A DNA stretch of 64,000 bases from Candidatus Villigracilis affinis (GCA_016718275.1 JADKEA010000025.1:1-64000); one strand, 5' to 3'. Shown: positions 17,621-26,964, numbered from the stretch's first letter. Made by a program: numbers and translations. Notes: generated from the sequence alone by a model not told the origin.

Positions 17621-19009
17621 ATGCATAAACAACTTAAAAATGACCTGATCCATTTATCCTCCCTGCTCGAACAGACGAAGCAAGCATCTGAACCATATCT
17701 CAATGAGATCAATGAACGCCCTCCAGCAACATTTTTTTCAAAAAAGGAAAGCCTCGAGATCTCCCATGAAGGTTTGGGAGCAGCGAAAACATTGGATCTT
17801 TTCCTTGAACGCTACGGAGACCATATGCCCGCAAGCAACGGTCCACGCTTTTGGGGCCTGGTCACAGGCGGGACGACTCCTGCCTCCTTGATGGGCGATT
17901 GGCTGACCAGCGTCTATGACTTGAACTTGAGTCACGCCGCAAATTCCATCGCACCGAATATCGAGATGGAAACCATTCACATGCTGCGACAGTTGTTCGG
18001 GCTGTCTGAAAACTTTTCAGGAGCATTCACCTCTGGCGCAACCATGTCCAATTTTGCAGGACTGGCTATGGCACGTGAATGGGTCGGCAGACAATTCAAT
18101 AAAAATATTTCACAGGAAGGCTTGCACAGCATTGCGCCGATCAAGGTATTGAGCAGCGAAGCTCACAGCAGTTCATTCAAAGCCTTGGCCATGCTGGGCA
18201 TCGGACGGGGCAACATGAAGGTGATCTCGAAACTGAATGGAAATCGCGAAGCCATGGATATCTCCGCGCTAAAAATCGCCCTCGCGGAATTGAAAGGCGA
18301 GCCATGCATTGTCATTGCGAATGCAGGCACTGTGAACACGGTTGACTTCGACGACTTGCAAGAGATCTCTCACCTCAAATCCGAATTCAAATTCTGGCTG
18401 CATGTGGATGCCGCCTTCGGCGGCTTCGCGGCCTGCTCACCGAAATATGCGCACTTATTAAATGGCATCAACAGTGCTGACAGCATCACCGTCGACGCCC
18501 ATAAGTGGTTGAATGTCCCCTACGATTCGGCCATGATCTTTACCAAACACCGCGATCTTCAAATTTCAGTTTTTCAAAACAGCGGAGCCTATCTCGGTGA
18601 AATCGCCGAACCTGTAGACTTCATCCACCTTGTGCCAGAGAACTCCCGACGCATGCGTGCCCTCCCAGCCTGGTTCAGCCTGAATGCCTATGGCCTTGCT
18701 GGATATCAGGATATTGTGGAACGAAATTGTTTGATGGCTCAAAAATTGGGGGAAATGATCGAAGCCAGCAACATGTTCCATCTGGTTGCTCCTGTTCGGC
18801 TCAATGTAGCCTGCTTCACATTGAATGGCGATTTGAGTGCAGAAAGGGTCAAAACTTTCCTAACCCGCCTGCGGGACGATGGACGCGTGTTCATGACACC
18901 GACCGTTTACCAGGGCATTCCAGCCATCCGCGCCGCTTTCAGCAATTGGCGCACCGAAGAAGCAGATCTGGATATTGCCTGGCAGGCAATGACAGAATGC
19001 TATAAATGA
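17621..19009 (+). CDS. Pyridoxal-phosphate-dependent amino-acid decarboxylase
   Basis: A 462-residue group II decarboxylase (aromatic amino acid/glutamate decarboxylase fold). The PLP-binding lysine sits in VDAHKWLN. The cofactor-contacting LHVDAAFGGFA and NAGTVNTVDFD are present, and the N-terminal NGPRFWGLVTGG and FTSGATMSNFAGLAMA match the family. It should convert an L-amino acid into its amine and CO2. The substrate cannot be assigned from the sequence. The gene is followed 13 bases later by the DUF4260 gene, and the two share a terminator. Confidence 0.9.
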   Translation: MHKQLKNDLIHLSSLLEQTKQASEPYLNEINERPPATFFSKKESLEISHEGLGAAKTLDLFLERYGDHMPASNGPRFWGLVTGGTTPASLMGDWLTSVYDLNLSHAANSIAPNIEMETIHMLRQLFGLSENFSGAFTSGATMSNFAGLAMAREWVGRQFNKNISQEGLHSIAPIKVLSSEAHSSSFKALAMLGIGRGNMKVISKLNGNREAMDISALKIALAELKGEPCIVIANAGTVNTVDFDDLQEISHLKSEFKFWLHVDAAFGGFAACSPKYAHLLNGINSADSITVDAHKWLNVPYDSAMIFTKHRDLQISVFQNSGAYLGEIAEPVDFIHLVPENSRRMRALPAWFSLNAYGLAGYQDIVERNCLMAQKLGEMIEASNMFHLVAPVRLNVACFTLNGDLSAERVKTFLTRLRDDGRVFMTPTVYQGIPAIRAAFSNWRTEEADLDIAWQAMTECYK

Positions 19010-19022
19010 GAAGGATAAAAAA

Positions 19023-19376
19023 ATGAAAAATTTACTGAAACTCGAAGAAGCCTTTATGTTCGCTCTAAGCATATTCCTTTTCACAAAACTGGATTTTGCC
19101 TGGTGGTGGTATCCCGTACTGATCTTCACGCCAGACCTGAGCATGATCGGATATATCGTCAGCCCACAGATTGGTGCTGCAACGTATAACTTTATCCATC
19201 ACAAGGCGGTCGGAATCTCTGTATTTGTGATGGGAATGATGCTCGCAAACCAGCCTCTGCAACTGGCAGGCCTGATCCTCTTCGGCCACTCCAGCATGGA
19301 TCGGATTCTAGGCTACGGTTTGAAATATCCCGATTCATTTCAACATACGCATCTGGGCATGATCGGCAAAGCATAA
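19023..19376 (+). CDS. DUF4260 family membrane protein
   Basis: A 117-residue protein with several short hydrophobic helices. The conserved Trp-rich WWWYPVLIFTPDLSMIGY, YNFIHHKAVG and C-terminal GLKYPDSFQHTHLGMIGK identify DUF4260, a membrane family of unknown function. The ATG at 19023 follows GAGAAGG. It is probably co-transcribed with the decarboxylase and ends just before a strong terminator. Confidence 0.85.
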   Translation: MKNLLKLEEAFMFALSIFLFTKLDFAWWWYPVLIFTPDLSMIGYIVSPQIGAATYNFIHHKAVGISVFVMGMMLANQPLQLAGLILFGHSSMDRILGYGLKYPDSFQHTHLGMIGKA

Positions 19377-19390
19377 GTATGCATCAACCA

Positions 19391-19425
19391 AAGCGGGTCA
19401 CGATTGAATCGTGACCCGCTTTTTT
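19391..19425 (+). terminator. Rho-independent terminator
   Basis: AAGCGGGTCACGA (19391-19403) and TCGTGACCCGCTT (19409-19421) form a 13-bp stem with loop TTGAA, running into a T tract. It shares the GGTCACG...CGTGACC core with the pdh terminator at 11185. Confidence 0.92.
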
Positions 19426-19439
19426 GCTACACTAAGTGC

Positions 19440-20189
19440 ATGGCCATTCGTATGCTCAATTGTTTTACGTGCAATGCCCGCTGGCCCAGCACCTTGAAAA
19501 CGGGAATGGTCTGCCTGTTAATCGACACAAACAAGGGGCTGACCCTCGTCGATACTGGACTCGGCCTCGATGATTACCATAACCCAACCTGGATGACGCG
19601 GATGTTCCGCATTATCACCATTGTGCCTTTCAACCCAGCCGAAGCTGCGTTCAATCAAATCAAGAAAATGGGATTCGATCCCAACGACGTAAAAAACATC
19701 ATCCTCACCCACATGCACTTTGACCACTGCAGCGGGCTGGCTGACTTTCCAAAAGCAAGAGTCCATGTATATCGGGGTGAATATCATGCATTCACGGAGG
19801 GGAGGATACGTCAATTTACTGAATTTGCCTACATCCCCCGCTATATTGCCCACAAACCTGAATTCGTTTTATACGATCAGGTCGATTCAAAATGGTACGA
19901 ATTCGACGCCATCCGCCTGCCCTTTGAACCCGAGATATATCTAATCCCCCTCTTTGGCCATTCGCGCGGACATTGCGGTGTGGCCATCAAAACATCCACA
20001 GGCTGGTTCTTCCACGCGGCAGATGCAGGCGCAGTTTACGACAACGAGACGCCAAAGTGGTTGATCAAACTTGTGCTCGGTCCGCACGACGCGGGACTGC
20101 GCGCTTTCATGAAATCACATCCGGAAGTTCTTGTCTCCAACAGCCACATGTATCTTGAGTTCTTCAACGAGCACCCTGTGATCGAATAG
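19440..20189 (+). CDS. Metallo-beta-lactamase-fold hydrolase
   Basis: A 249-residue cytosolic metallo-hydrolase of the lactonase/glyoxalase II type. The zinc motif is HMHFDH (HxHxDH). The second metal Asp lies in HAADAGAVY, and the His ligands in GHSRGHCG and near the end in SNSHMYLE. The ATG at 19440 is chosen because upstream in-frame starts fall inside the preceding terminator. No ribosome site is clear, so the mRNA may be nearly leaderless. The substrate is not deducible. Confidence 0.85.
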   Translation: MAIRMLNCFTCNARWPSTLKTGMVCLLIDTNKGLTLVDTGLGLDDYHNPTWMTRMFRIITIVPFNPAEAAFNQIKKMGFDPNDVKNIILTHMHFDHCSGLADFPKARVHVYRGEYHAFTEGRIRQFTEFAYIPRYIAHKPEFVLYDQVDSKWYEFDAIRLPFEPEIYLIPLFGHSRGHCGVAIKTSTGWFFHAADAGAVYDNETPKWLIKLVLGPHDAGLRAFMKSHPEVLVSNSHMYLEFFNEHPVIE

Positions 20190-20190
20190 A

Positions 20191-23151
20191 TCATGGCACG
20201 GGCAAGTTCTCGCATAACACCTGGTAAGGCTCCTCGCCAAAGAAGGTGGTCCACTGGGCGGCATCGAAATTCTGGGTGAGGCGGTTGCAGGCGGCTTTGA
20301 TCAGGTCATCTCTTTGAAATTGAGACATTTTTTGCATATCCCAAAACTGGATGGCTTTAAGGGATGAAGTCGCCAGCGTATTTCCATCCACTGAATAAGA
20401 CATCCCGCTGACGGTATCCTTGTGGCGGATCCGCGTAATCTCGCCGCCGGTAAATGGATCAATCACGAAGACATTGTTCAGCGCTCCCACCAAAAGACGG
20501 TCGCCGTGTGGGTTGAAGATCATCGAAGTGGCCTGTTCGCTGGGGATATTGCGAAGCAGATAAAAAACATCTCCCTGTTTCTGCCAGATATAGATCTGAC
20601 CCGATGTATTATTTGCCGCAAGCAGGGAACCACCCTGACTAAAAGCCATAAGCTGATGATCTCCCGGAGAGTCGATTACAGCAATGGTGTCACCTGTCTG
20701 CACATCGAGGATCAACAGCTTGTCCTGCAAACCCACAGCCAGTTGATCTGCAGCACTGGCCAGAGACATTATTTCCGTTTCATTCGAGAGCAGGTCCAGG
20801 AGCAATTCACCGTTTGTCACGTCCCATGCCTGAACATAACCGTCGAAATCCCCTGTGATCAAACGAGTGCTATCAGATGAAAAGACAATTGCTGGCACAT
20901 TCTCAAATTTTTCGACCGTTCTCTTCGATCTGGCGGCAACATTGTATAGCACCACTTCCCCTTCATCCGTAGTGACACCGATCCATTTCGAGTCCGGGCT
21001 GACGATGATCTCTTCGATGAAGGCATCGAATGAAAGGATCGGCGGGTCTTGCACGATTCCACTTTGGGTGGCTATCTGATTCTTGTTCAGCAACCAGACC
21101 TGTTTTTCGTCAGATACGGCGATCCAGTCGCCTGATGGGCTGTATTGAACGTTCGATGCAACCGATTCCAGTTGAAAATAATTTGTCGAGGCGGGCAGTG
21201 CAGAGATATCCCAAACATGAATTTCACCGATCTGATCCCCAGAGATGAGATATTTTCCATCCTTGCTAAACGCAAGCACGTTGCCATCCCCGTTAATCGG
21301 GATCTGGAACATCTCTGCGCCAGTGGCGGCATTCCAAACTCGCACGGTCTGATCATAGCCAGTGGTGGCAAGCCATTGACCATCCGGGCTGATCTCCACG
21401 CTGCTCAGGAAACTATCCTGCAACATACGGATCTTTTCTTTGCCAGTGGCGGTATCCCACACCCTGATTCTTTGATCATCGGAAACGGTGACAAACCATT
21501 TGCCATCCGGGCTGAAAGTAAGATCCTCCACCCAATCTTCATTGGTTATTTGAAACAGTTTCGCACCATTGCTTACCTGGGTCATGAACGCAAAACTATC
21601 CGAGCCGCCGGAGATGAGCTTGCTGCTATCCGGACTGAAGGCGATCTCAAATACCTCGCCCCTGTGTGACGGACCGGTCAATACCCTCCCATCACGCAAA
21701 TTCCAAAACGTGATGGTCCCCTCGTTACTACCAGCTGCGATCCACGTTCCATTTGGGCTGAATGCGGTCACATACAAACCGCCAAATGTCAGAAGCTCAA
21801 ATTCAAACTTGCGAGTCGCCAGCGCAATAAAAGTGATGCGGCCATCGTCACGGGCCACCGCGAGCGATTTTCCATCCGGGCTGATGTTGACGTCCCAAAT
21901 CGGAATGTTGTAATTGAACGTATCCTGCAATTCGCCGGTCTGCGCATCGACGATCATCACTTCACCCGGACACGTCACCGGTTGCAATGATCTTTCCATC
22001 GGGACTAAAAGCCGCATCTTCCACCGCATCGGGGCTGTCCACACAAAAGCGCATTTTCCCATCTTGAAGTTCCCCACACAAGCTGTACCGTCTGCACTTG
22101 CAGTGACGAATGAATCTCCAGACGGGCTGATCTCCAGCGCGTTGATAATGTCCGATTGCTCCATTTGCGCGATCGGTACAGGAAGCAGTGAGATATTCTT
22201 GCGAAGAATATCCTCGGCTTCCTGCGACGGGCTGCGTCTCATCGAATCCAGGGCAAGCAGGGTGCTGATATAAAGTCCGCCCACCTTCGATTGGTAGATC
22301 TGCGCACGCGCGGCACTGCGTTGCGCCTCAGCAATGACCTGGTTTTTTTCAGCGATCTCCTGATTTTTTATGGCAGCATCGGCATTTTCCTGCGCGATCT
22401 CAGCGTTCTTTTGGGCAAGTTTTTCATTCTTTTGCGCCAATATCTTTTGTTCCTGAGCCAGTTTTTCATTTGCGGAGGCTTTTCGCGATTGATATACCGC
22501 AGTGACAGACAGGACGATCATAATCAGCAGCGCAGTAGCGGCCGCGACCCAGAGCGTAGTTCTCCGCGTTTCATTCCGATAACTGAAATCAATATAGACC
22601 AATTGGAGATTGGAAGGCTTGGGGTCATTCTTTTCAGCAGAGGCCAGCATACGACGGGCGCTGCGCAAGTCGTTTCCACGCAAAAGCAGGCTGGGGTCTT
22701 TTTTTCGCTCCCATTCCAACGCCCGGACCTGCAAGCGGCGATGCTCCTGAACCCACTCAATATCAAGCGTAATTGCGACCTTTATCTTCTCCAGTCCTTC
22801 ATTGAAGTCATCCTGCTCGCGAATGAAGATCCAATTCAGGTCGCGGACGATCGGATTGACTGTCTTCGGGTCAACATCGCGGAGAACAATCGGAATGATG
22901 CGTTTGTTATTCTTAGCTGCATGCCCAATTTCTACATTACAAACCTCAGATGCGACCGAATCAGGACTGATCAGGAAGACAAATACATCTGATTCTTCAA
23001 TTCCACGCAGGATCTCTTCCAGCCAACCTACAGCGGGCGGGATGTCTTCCCAATCGACCCAGACGTCGAATTCAATCTTTTTTAATGTATCGATCAGCTT
23101 ACGCGCAACGGTGGAATCTTTTCGTGAGTAGGAAACGATAAGTTTGTTCAT
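20191..23151 (-). CDS. TIR domain, TM, coiled-coil, WD40 repeat protein
   Basis: A protein of about 986 residues. The TIR domain (1-128) begins NKLIVSYSRKDS and keeps the NADase-type glutamate Glu74 (SEVCNVEIGHA). A linker with ALEWERKKDPSLLLRGNDL is the TIR-associated region common in Chloroflexota and cyanobacteria. One TM helix lies at about 199-220, then a Glu/Lys/Asn-rich coiled coil (about 223-280), then WD40 blades to the end (for example LISGGSDSFAF and FVTVSDDQRIRVWDTATGKEK). The ATG at 23151 follows GAGG. Two compensating indels, a missing base at A4 22045-22048 and an extra one at 21965-21967, scramble about 25 residues; repair gives VDSPDAVEDAAFSPDGK. It may be a signalling or defence receptor; its role is unproven. 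Confidence 0.88.
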   Translation of the reverse strand: MNKLIVSYSRKDSTVARKLIDTLKKIEFDVWVDWEDIPPAVGWLEEILRGIEESDVFVFLISPDSVASEVCNVEIGHAAKNNKRIIPIVLRDVDPKTVNPIVRDLNWIFIREQDDFNEGLEKIKVAITLDIEWVQEHRRLQVRALEWERKKDPSLLLRGNDLRSARRMLASAEKNDPKPSNLQLVYIDFSYRNETRRTTLWVAAATALLIMIVLSVTAVYQSRKASANEKLAQEQKILAQKNEKLAQKNAEIAQENADAAIKNQEIAEKNQVIAEAQRSAARAQIYQSKVGGLYISTLLALDSMRRSPSQEAEDILRKNISLLPVPIAQMEQSDIINALEISPSGDSFVTASADGTACVGNFKMGKCAFVWTAPMRWKMRLLVPMERSLQPVTCPGEVMIVDAQTGELQDTFNYNIPIWDVNISPDGKSLAVARDDGRITFIALATRKFEFELLTFGGLYVTAFSPNGTWIAAGSNEGTITFWNLRDGRVLTGPSHRGEVFEIAFSPDSSKLISGGSDSFAFMTQVSNGAKLFQITNEDWVEDLTFSPDGKWFVTVSDDQRIRVWDTATGKEKIRMLQDSFLSSVEISPDGQWLATTGYDQTVRVWNAATGAEMFQIPINGDGNVLAFSKDGKYLISGDQIGEIHVWDISALPASTNYFQLESVASNVQYSPSGDWIAVSDEKQVWLLNKNQIATQSGIVQDPPILSFDAFIEEIIVSPDSKWIGVTTDEGEVVLYNVAARSKRTVEKFENVPAIVFSSDSTRLITGDFDGYVQAWDVTNGELLLDLLSNETEIMSLASAADQLAVGLQDKLLILDVQTGDTIAVIDSPGDHQLMAFSQGGSLLAANNTSGQIYIWQKQGDVFYLLRNIPSEQATSMIFNPHGDRLLVGALNNVFVIDPFTGGEITRIRHKDTVSGMSYSVDGNTLATSSLKAIQFWDMQKMSQFQRDDLIKAACNRLTQNFDAAQWTTFFGEEPYQVLCENLPVP

Positions 23152-23181
23152 AAAATGCCTCAGGCGACGATTATAACCTTT

Positions 23182-23220
23182 GAAAACAAAAACCTCCGAG
23201 CTATTAATAACTCGGAGGTT
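23182..23220 (-). terminator. Terminator of speE
   Basis: AACCTCCGAG (23191-23200) and CTCGGAGGTT (23211-23220) form a 10-bp stem with an AT-rich 10-base loop. Read on the minus strand it is followed by TTTTTGTTTT. It starts five bases after the speE stop and separates it from the TIR gene. Confidence 0.88.
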
Positions 23221-23224
23221 CTGA

Positions 23225-24052
23225 CTATCCGTACAGTTCTTTCCTGAAAAACTCTGGCAGGGCAAAGGCCGCCTTGTGCACTTCAGGATTAATATAATTA
23301 TTTATCCCAGGTGGGAACGGGGTTTTCAACCCGTTTTCCCACGGCGTGTTCGAGACATACATGAAGCCAATTCCCCCGCCGGGATAGGTTGGGATATTGG
23401 CATAGTAATATGCTGGATTCTTCGTCAATGCCTTCGCGGATTGATAAATTGTTTTGATCAGTTCCGTGTCGAAAAAGGGCTGCTCGCATTGGGTGGCAGC
23501 GGCTCCGTTGGGAGTCAACGCGCGCACCATGAGCTTGTAAAACTCATCTGAGAATAGTCTCTCTGCCATGCCGATGGGATCGGTCGTATCCGAGATAATG
23601 ACGTCAAATTGACCGGGGTTTTCCTCGAGAAAACCAAAAGCGTCACGGACTAATAATGTGGCACGAGGATCAGCCCACGGGTCGCCGAAAGAGGCGAAGT
23701 GTTCGCGTGAGAGATCCACGACTCGTTGATCCAACTCACAGACGATGGCCTCTTCGACGGAGGGATATCGCAGCACCTGCTGCAACGAGCCGCCGTCGCC
23801 ACCGCCTACGATAAGGACTCTCTTTGGCTTTCCAACTGCGAGCATGGGTACATGCACGATCATCTCATGATAGCCAATGTTGTCGCGCTCGGTGAGCTGG
23901 ATGATGCCATCAAGGATCATGGCCTTGCCGAAAAACTCAGTTTCAACGATCTGTAAATGTTGAAACTGAGTCTGTTCATCTGCAAGGATATTCTTAATAC
24001 GGATCCCCTTGCGATAATACGGGTGTAATTCTTCAGTAAACCAAATACTCAT
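23225..24052 (-). CDS. speE: Polyamine aminopropyltransferase (spermidine synthase)
   Basis: A 275-residue cytoplasmic enzyme that transfers aminopropyl from decarboxylated S-adenosylmethionine to putrescine. The motifs are LDGIIQLTERDNIGYHEM, the SAM-binding VGGGDGGSLQQVLRY and the catalytic-aspartate segment SDTTDPIGMAERLF; length is typical of the family. It follows speD by eight bases, so the pair makes and uses decarboxylated SAM. It ends at a strong terminator. Confidence 0.94.
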   Translation of the reverse strand: MSIWFTEELHPYYRKGIRIKNILADEQTQFQHLQIVETEFFGKAMILDGIIQLTERDNIGYHEMIVHVPMLAVGKPKRVLIVGGGDGGSLQQVLRYPSVEEAIVCELDQRVVDLSREHFASFGDPWADPRATLLVRDAFGFLEENPGQFDVIISDTTDPIGMAERLFSDEFYKLMVRALTPNGAAATQCEQPFFDTELIKTIYQSAKALTKNPAYYYANIPTYPGGGIGFMYVSNTPWENGLKTPFPPGINNYINPEVHKAAFALPEFFRKELYG

Positions 24053-24060
24053 TCAAGTTC

Positions 24061-24444
24061 CTACACTGCGATCGGCAGTTTCGTTTCAACCGATGCCTCG
24101 CGGTCCAATTTACGCATCGAGAAATCGTCTGCGCCAAATGCACGTTTTATGCGCATCAACAATGGCATCATATCCATACCAATGGCACAGGTAAACAGAT
24201 CGATCGCGCAGTAATTATGTTCAGGCCATGCATGCAAACTTGCATGCGACTCTGCGAGAAGCAAAAAACAGGTAAAGCCATGCGGGCTGAACTTGTAAAA
24301 GCCCTCATCCACAACCGTCAGGCCACTTTCACGTACGGCCTGCGCAAACAGCGAATAAGCTCGCTCGCTATCCATGAGGATCTCATGGTTGCAGTCGGAG
24401 AGATCAAAAATAAAGTGCTCTCCCAATTTCAAAGTCGCGTTCAC
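24061..24444 (-). CDS. speD: S-adenosylmethionine decarboxylase proenzyme
   Basis: A 127-residue bacterial-type pyruvoyl enzyme that supplies the aminopropyl donor for speE. The self-cleavage site is Glu-Ser in LLAESHASLHAWPEHNY, which generates the pyruvoyl group at Ser. The following IDLFTC contains the conserved Cys. Start is a GTG at 24444, four bases after GGAGGT. A sigma-70-type promoter lies upstream at 24573-24600. Confidence 0.93.
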   Translation of the reverse strand: MNATLKLGEHFIFDLSDCNHEILMDSERAYSLFAQAVRESGLTVVDEGFYKFSPHGFTCFLLLAESHASLHAWPEHNYCAIDLFTCAIGMDMMPLLMRIKRAFGADDFSMRKLDREASVETKLPIAV

Positions 24445-24572
24445 TCACACCTCCAAGGTTAAAAATGAAAGAACCCACTGGGAACACTATCTTTTCCATT
24501 TCAAAACGATCCGCAAGATGTATTCCTTGCGTAACGAGTGAAACTGTTCCCGAGCAGACTCTATTGTGTACA

Positions 24573-24600
24573 TTTATACTATGCCACAGCGGAGTGTCAA
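24573..24600 (-). promoter_or_regulatory. Promoter of the speD-speE operon
   Basis: On the minus strand a consensus TTGACA (24595-24600) is followed by 16 bp and TATAAA (24573-24578), about 130 bases before speD. The rest of the gap from 24445 to 24783 is AT-rich and shows no other gene. Confidence 0.6.
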
Positions 24601-24783
24601 TATTTTTGCCAGTGAATATTGTTTACCGAAGAAGCAGATTGAAATCAACATCATCATCACGCACCCTGCACCCGTTATACTCGTTATTCAACTCGGTTTT
24701 ATATCAACTATTTTACACAGGCATAAAAACGGGTGTGAAAATCCGAAATTATGGTTACATCTGCAGACGCGACAGGAGAAAAT

Positions 24784-25590
24784 ATGTCTGACTTAACTGC
24801 TTTAAACAAGGAAACCCACGAAGCCTGGGAAGTGAACGCCGATGTCTGGGACAACCGCATGGGCGACGAAGGCAACGACTTTTTCAATATTTTATGCTGG
24901 CCCGCTCTCGCCTCTTTACTGGACCTGAGACCTGATTCGCACATCCTGGATATTGCCTGTGGCAACGGCCTCACCACTCGCCGCCTTGCCGAACTCGGCG
25001 CGCAAGTAACCGCATTCGACTTCTCCTCCAACCTGATCGAAAAAGCAAAGACCCGTTTGGCAGATCAAGCTGCGCGCATCAACTTTCACGTCATTGATGC
25101 CACAAATGAATCTCAACTTCTCTCCCTCGGTGAAAATAAATTCGATTCCGCCCTCTCCAATATGGCGTTATTCGACATGGCCGATATTGAAACCTTGTTT
25201 CGTATTCTGCCCAGATTGCTCAAACCTAATGGGGCTTTCGTCTTCTCCATCACCCACCCTGCCTTCAACAATGCGTCCTCCGCGCATGTGGTGGAGGAAA
25301 TCGATGATCATGGCGAAATGAAAATCACCTACGCCATCAAAACCTCGCGCTATATGACTCCCTTCCACCAGCGCGGACTCGCCCTGCGCAACCAGCCCAA
25401 ACCACAAGTCTATTTTGATCGTCCACTTCAATACTATTTGAACCTCGGCTTCCAAAACGGATTCGTCCTCGATGGCTTTGAAGAACGCGCCTTCCCGCCC
25501 GAAACTCCGCAATCACATCCGCTTGGCTGGGGTGGAAAATTTAGCGAACTGCCCGCCGTAATCGTTGCGCGGATGAGACTGGTTTCATAA
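24784..25590 (+). CDS. Class I SAM-dependent methyltransferase
   Basis: A 268-residue methyltransferase. Motif I is ILDIACGNGLTTRRLAELG and the acidic post-I segment is VTAFDFSSN; post-motif ALSNMALFDMADIE and FVFSITHPAF follow in order. It belongs to the methyltransf_11/25 class, acting on a small molecule or protein that cannot be named. The ATG at 24784 is chosen because AGGAGA lies directly upstream; the in-frame ATG at 24751 has none. Its 3' end abuts a transporter remnant. Confidence 0.86.
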   Translation: MSDLTALNKETHEAWEVNADVWDNRMGDEGNDFFNILCWPALASLLDLRPDSHILDIACGNGLTTRRLAELGAQVTAFDFSSNLIEKAKTRLADQAARINFHVIDATNESQLLSLGENKFDSALSNMALFDMADIETLFRILPRLLKPNGAFVFSITHPAFNNASSAHVVEEIDDHGEMKITYAIKTSRYMTPFHQRGLALRNQPKPQVYFDRPLQYYLNLGFQNGFVLDGFEERAFPPETPQSHPLGWGGKFSELPAVIVARMRLVS

Positions 25591-25591
25591 A

Positions 25592-25711
25592 CTTCTTCCA
25601 CTCTTCGTCGGCCTGCTTGCAGATCAATTCGGTTTGGGCATTGCCATCTGGCTCTTGTTACTTGGCCCACTTGCCCTTATCATTGGCCTCCCCCGCCATG
25701 ACAAACCCTAA
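25592..25711 (+). pseudogene. C-terminal remnant of an MFS-type transporter
   Basis: Forty codons read LLPLFVGLLADQFGLGIAI, a hydrophobic stretch, and IIGLPRHDKP then stop. This is the look of the last TM helix of a major-facilitator permease. It has no start codon. It begins one base after the methyltransferase stop and overlaps the first codons of hemW, so an upstream transporter gene was probably lost when the methyltransferase arrived. Confidence 0.6.
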
Positions 25712-26924
25712 TACCTCCATTTACATCCATATCCCCTTTTGCAAACACCGTTGCGCCTACTGCGATTTCAACACCTACGCGGGCCAAGAAGATTCGATAC
25801 CCGCATACGTACAAGCTTTAATCAATGAGATTGAATTTGTTGGACATCGCACTGAGCAGATGAACGTCCACACCGTCTTCTTCGGAGGCGGGACTCCCTC
25901 GCTTCTTTCCGCGCCGCAATTTGATTCTATACTACGCGCATTACGCTCCGCTTTTACATTCACCGCTGACGCGGAGATTAGCATCGAAGCCAATCCCGGC
26001 ACGATCTCACCAGAGAAATTAAATGCAATTCGAAAATCTGGGATCAACCGCATCAGCTTTGGTGTGCAATCTGCCAACACCGAAGAACTACGCATGCTCG
26101 AACGCATCCACGATTTCTTCACCGTCATCGAAGCCGTGTCCACTGCAAGAAAAGCTGGCTTCGACAACCTCAACCTCGACTTGATCTACGGACTCCCCGA
26201 GCAAACACTTGCCTCTTGGCAGACCACCCTCCAACGCATCGTTGACCTGCACCCCGAGCACATCTCCGCCTACGCGCTGACTCTCGAACACGGCACTCCC
26301 TTTGGACGTTGGTCATCCAAAGGCCTGCTCCCCCTCCCCGACCCCGATCTCGCCGCCGAAATGTACGAATACGCGGAAGAGTTTTTGGAAGCGAATGGGT
26401 ATGTGCATTATGAAATATCAAATTGGGCGAAAAAGGAATTCTGAATTCAGAATTCAAAATTCATTCAATTTTATGTTTGCCGTCATAATCTCCAATACTG
26501 GCACTCCCTTCCTTACCTCGCCTTCGGCGCAGGCGCACATGGATACGCCAATGGCTATCGTTATTCCAATGCGCTAAGAATCAAAACCTACATTGAACGC
26601 CTAATTCATCCTTCATCATTCATCCCTCATCCTTTCCCTCTTTCCCCTGCCACCGTCAACCAGCACAAACAGACATTGAAAGACGACATGTCCGAATACA
26701 TGCTGAATAATCTCAGACTAACGAATGTTGGGGTAGCAGAATCAGATTTCAGATTAAGATTCGGACGCGGGCTTTTGGATGTCTATCCAAAGGAAATTGA
26801 GGAATTAATCAGAAAGGGGACTGCTTGAAAGAAGGTATCCGAGTCAAAGATCGAATCGGATGTTTACAGGCTTACCAAACGCGGAAGACTTTTAGGAAAT
26901 CAAGTCTTTGTAAAGTTTGTGTAG
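25698..26924 (+). CDS. hemW: Coproporphyrinogen III oxidase-like radical SAM protein, disrupted
   Basis: HemW-type heme chaperone. The radical-SAM cluster motif is CKHRCAYCDF near the start, with VFFGGGTPSLL, GINRISFGVQS and LIYGLPEQT. The frame meets TGA at 26442, inside an AATTC-rich insert (GAATTC TGAATTC AGAATTC), then resumes in the same frame at CRHNLQYW and continues with AFGAGAHGYANGYRYSN. Two more indels (extra G in G4 near 26818, missing A near 26832) restore KGLLE and TKRGRLLGNQVFVKFV to the stop at 26922. Apart from the insert the gene looks complete. Whether the insert truly inactivates it or is itself mis-called is open. Confidence 0.82.
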
Positions 26925-26934
26925 CACAATCAAA

Positions 26935-26964
26935 AAGACCTCCAAGTTTTACCTTGGAGGTCTT
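26935..26964. terminator. Bidirectional terminator between hemW and ppdK
   Basis: AAGACCTCCAAG (26935-26946) and CTTGGAGGTCTT (26953-26964) form a 12-bp stem with loop TTTTAC. A T-rich stretch follows on the plus strand and TTTTTG on the minus strand, so it serves both convergent genes. Confidence 0.88.

Noticed and set aside
25592..25711. N-terminal extension of hemW from base 25617
   Set aside because: The extra residues fit no HemW; the bases instead encode, in another frame, an MFS-like C-terminus. The ATG at 25698 begins the family sequence.
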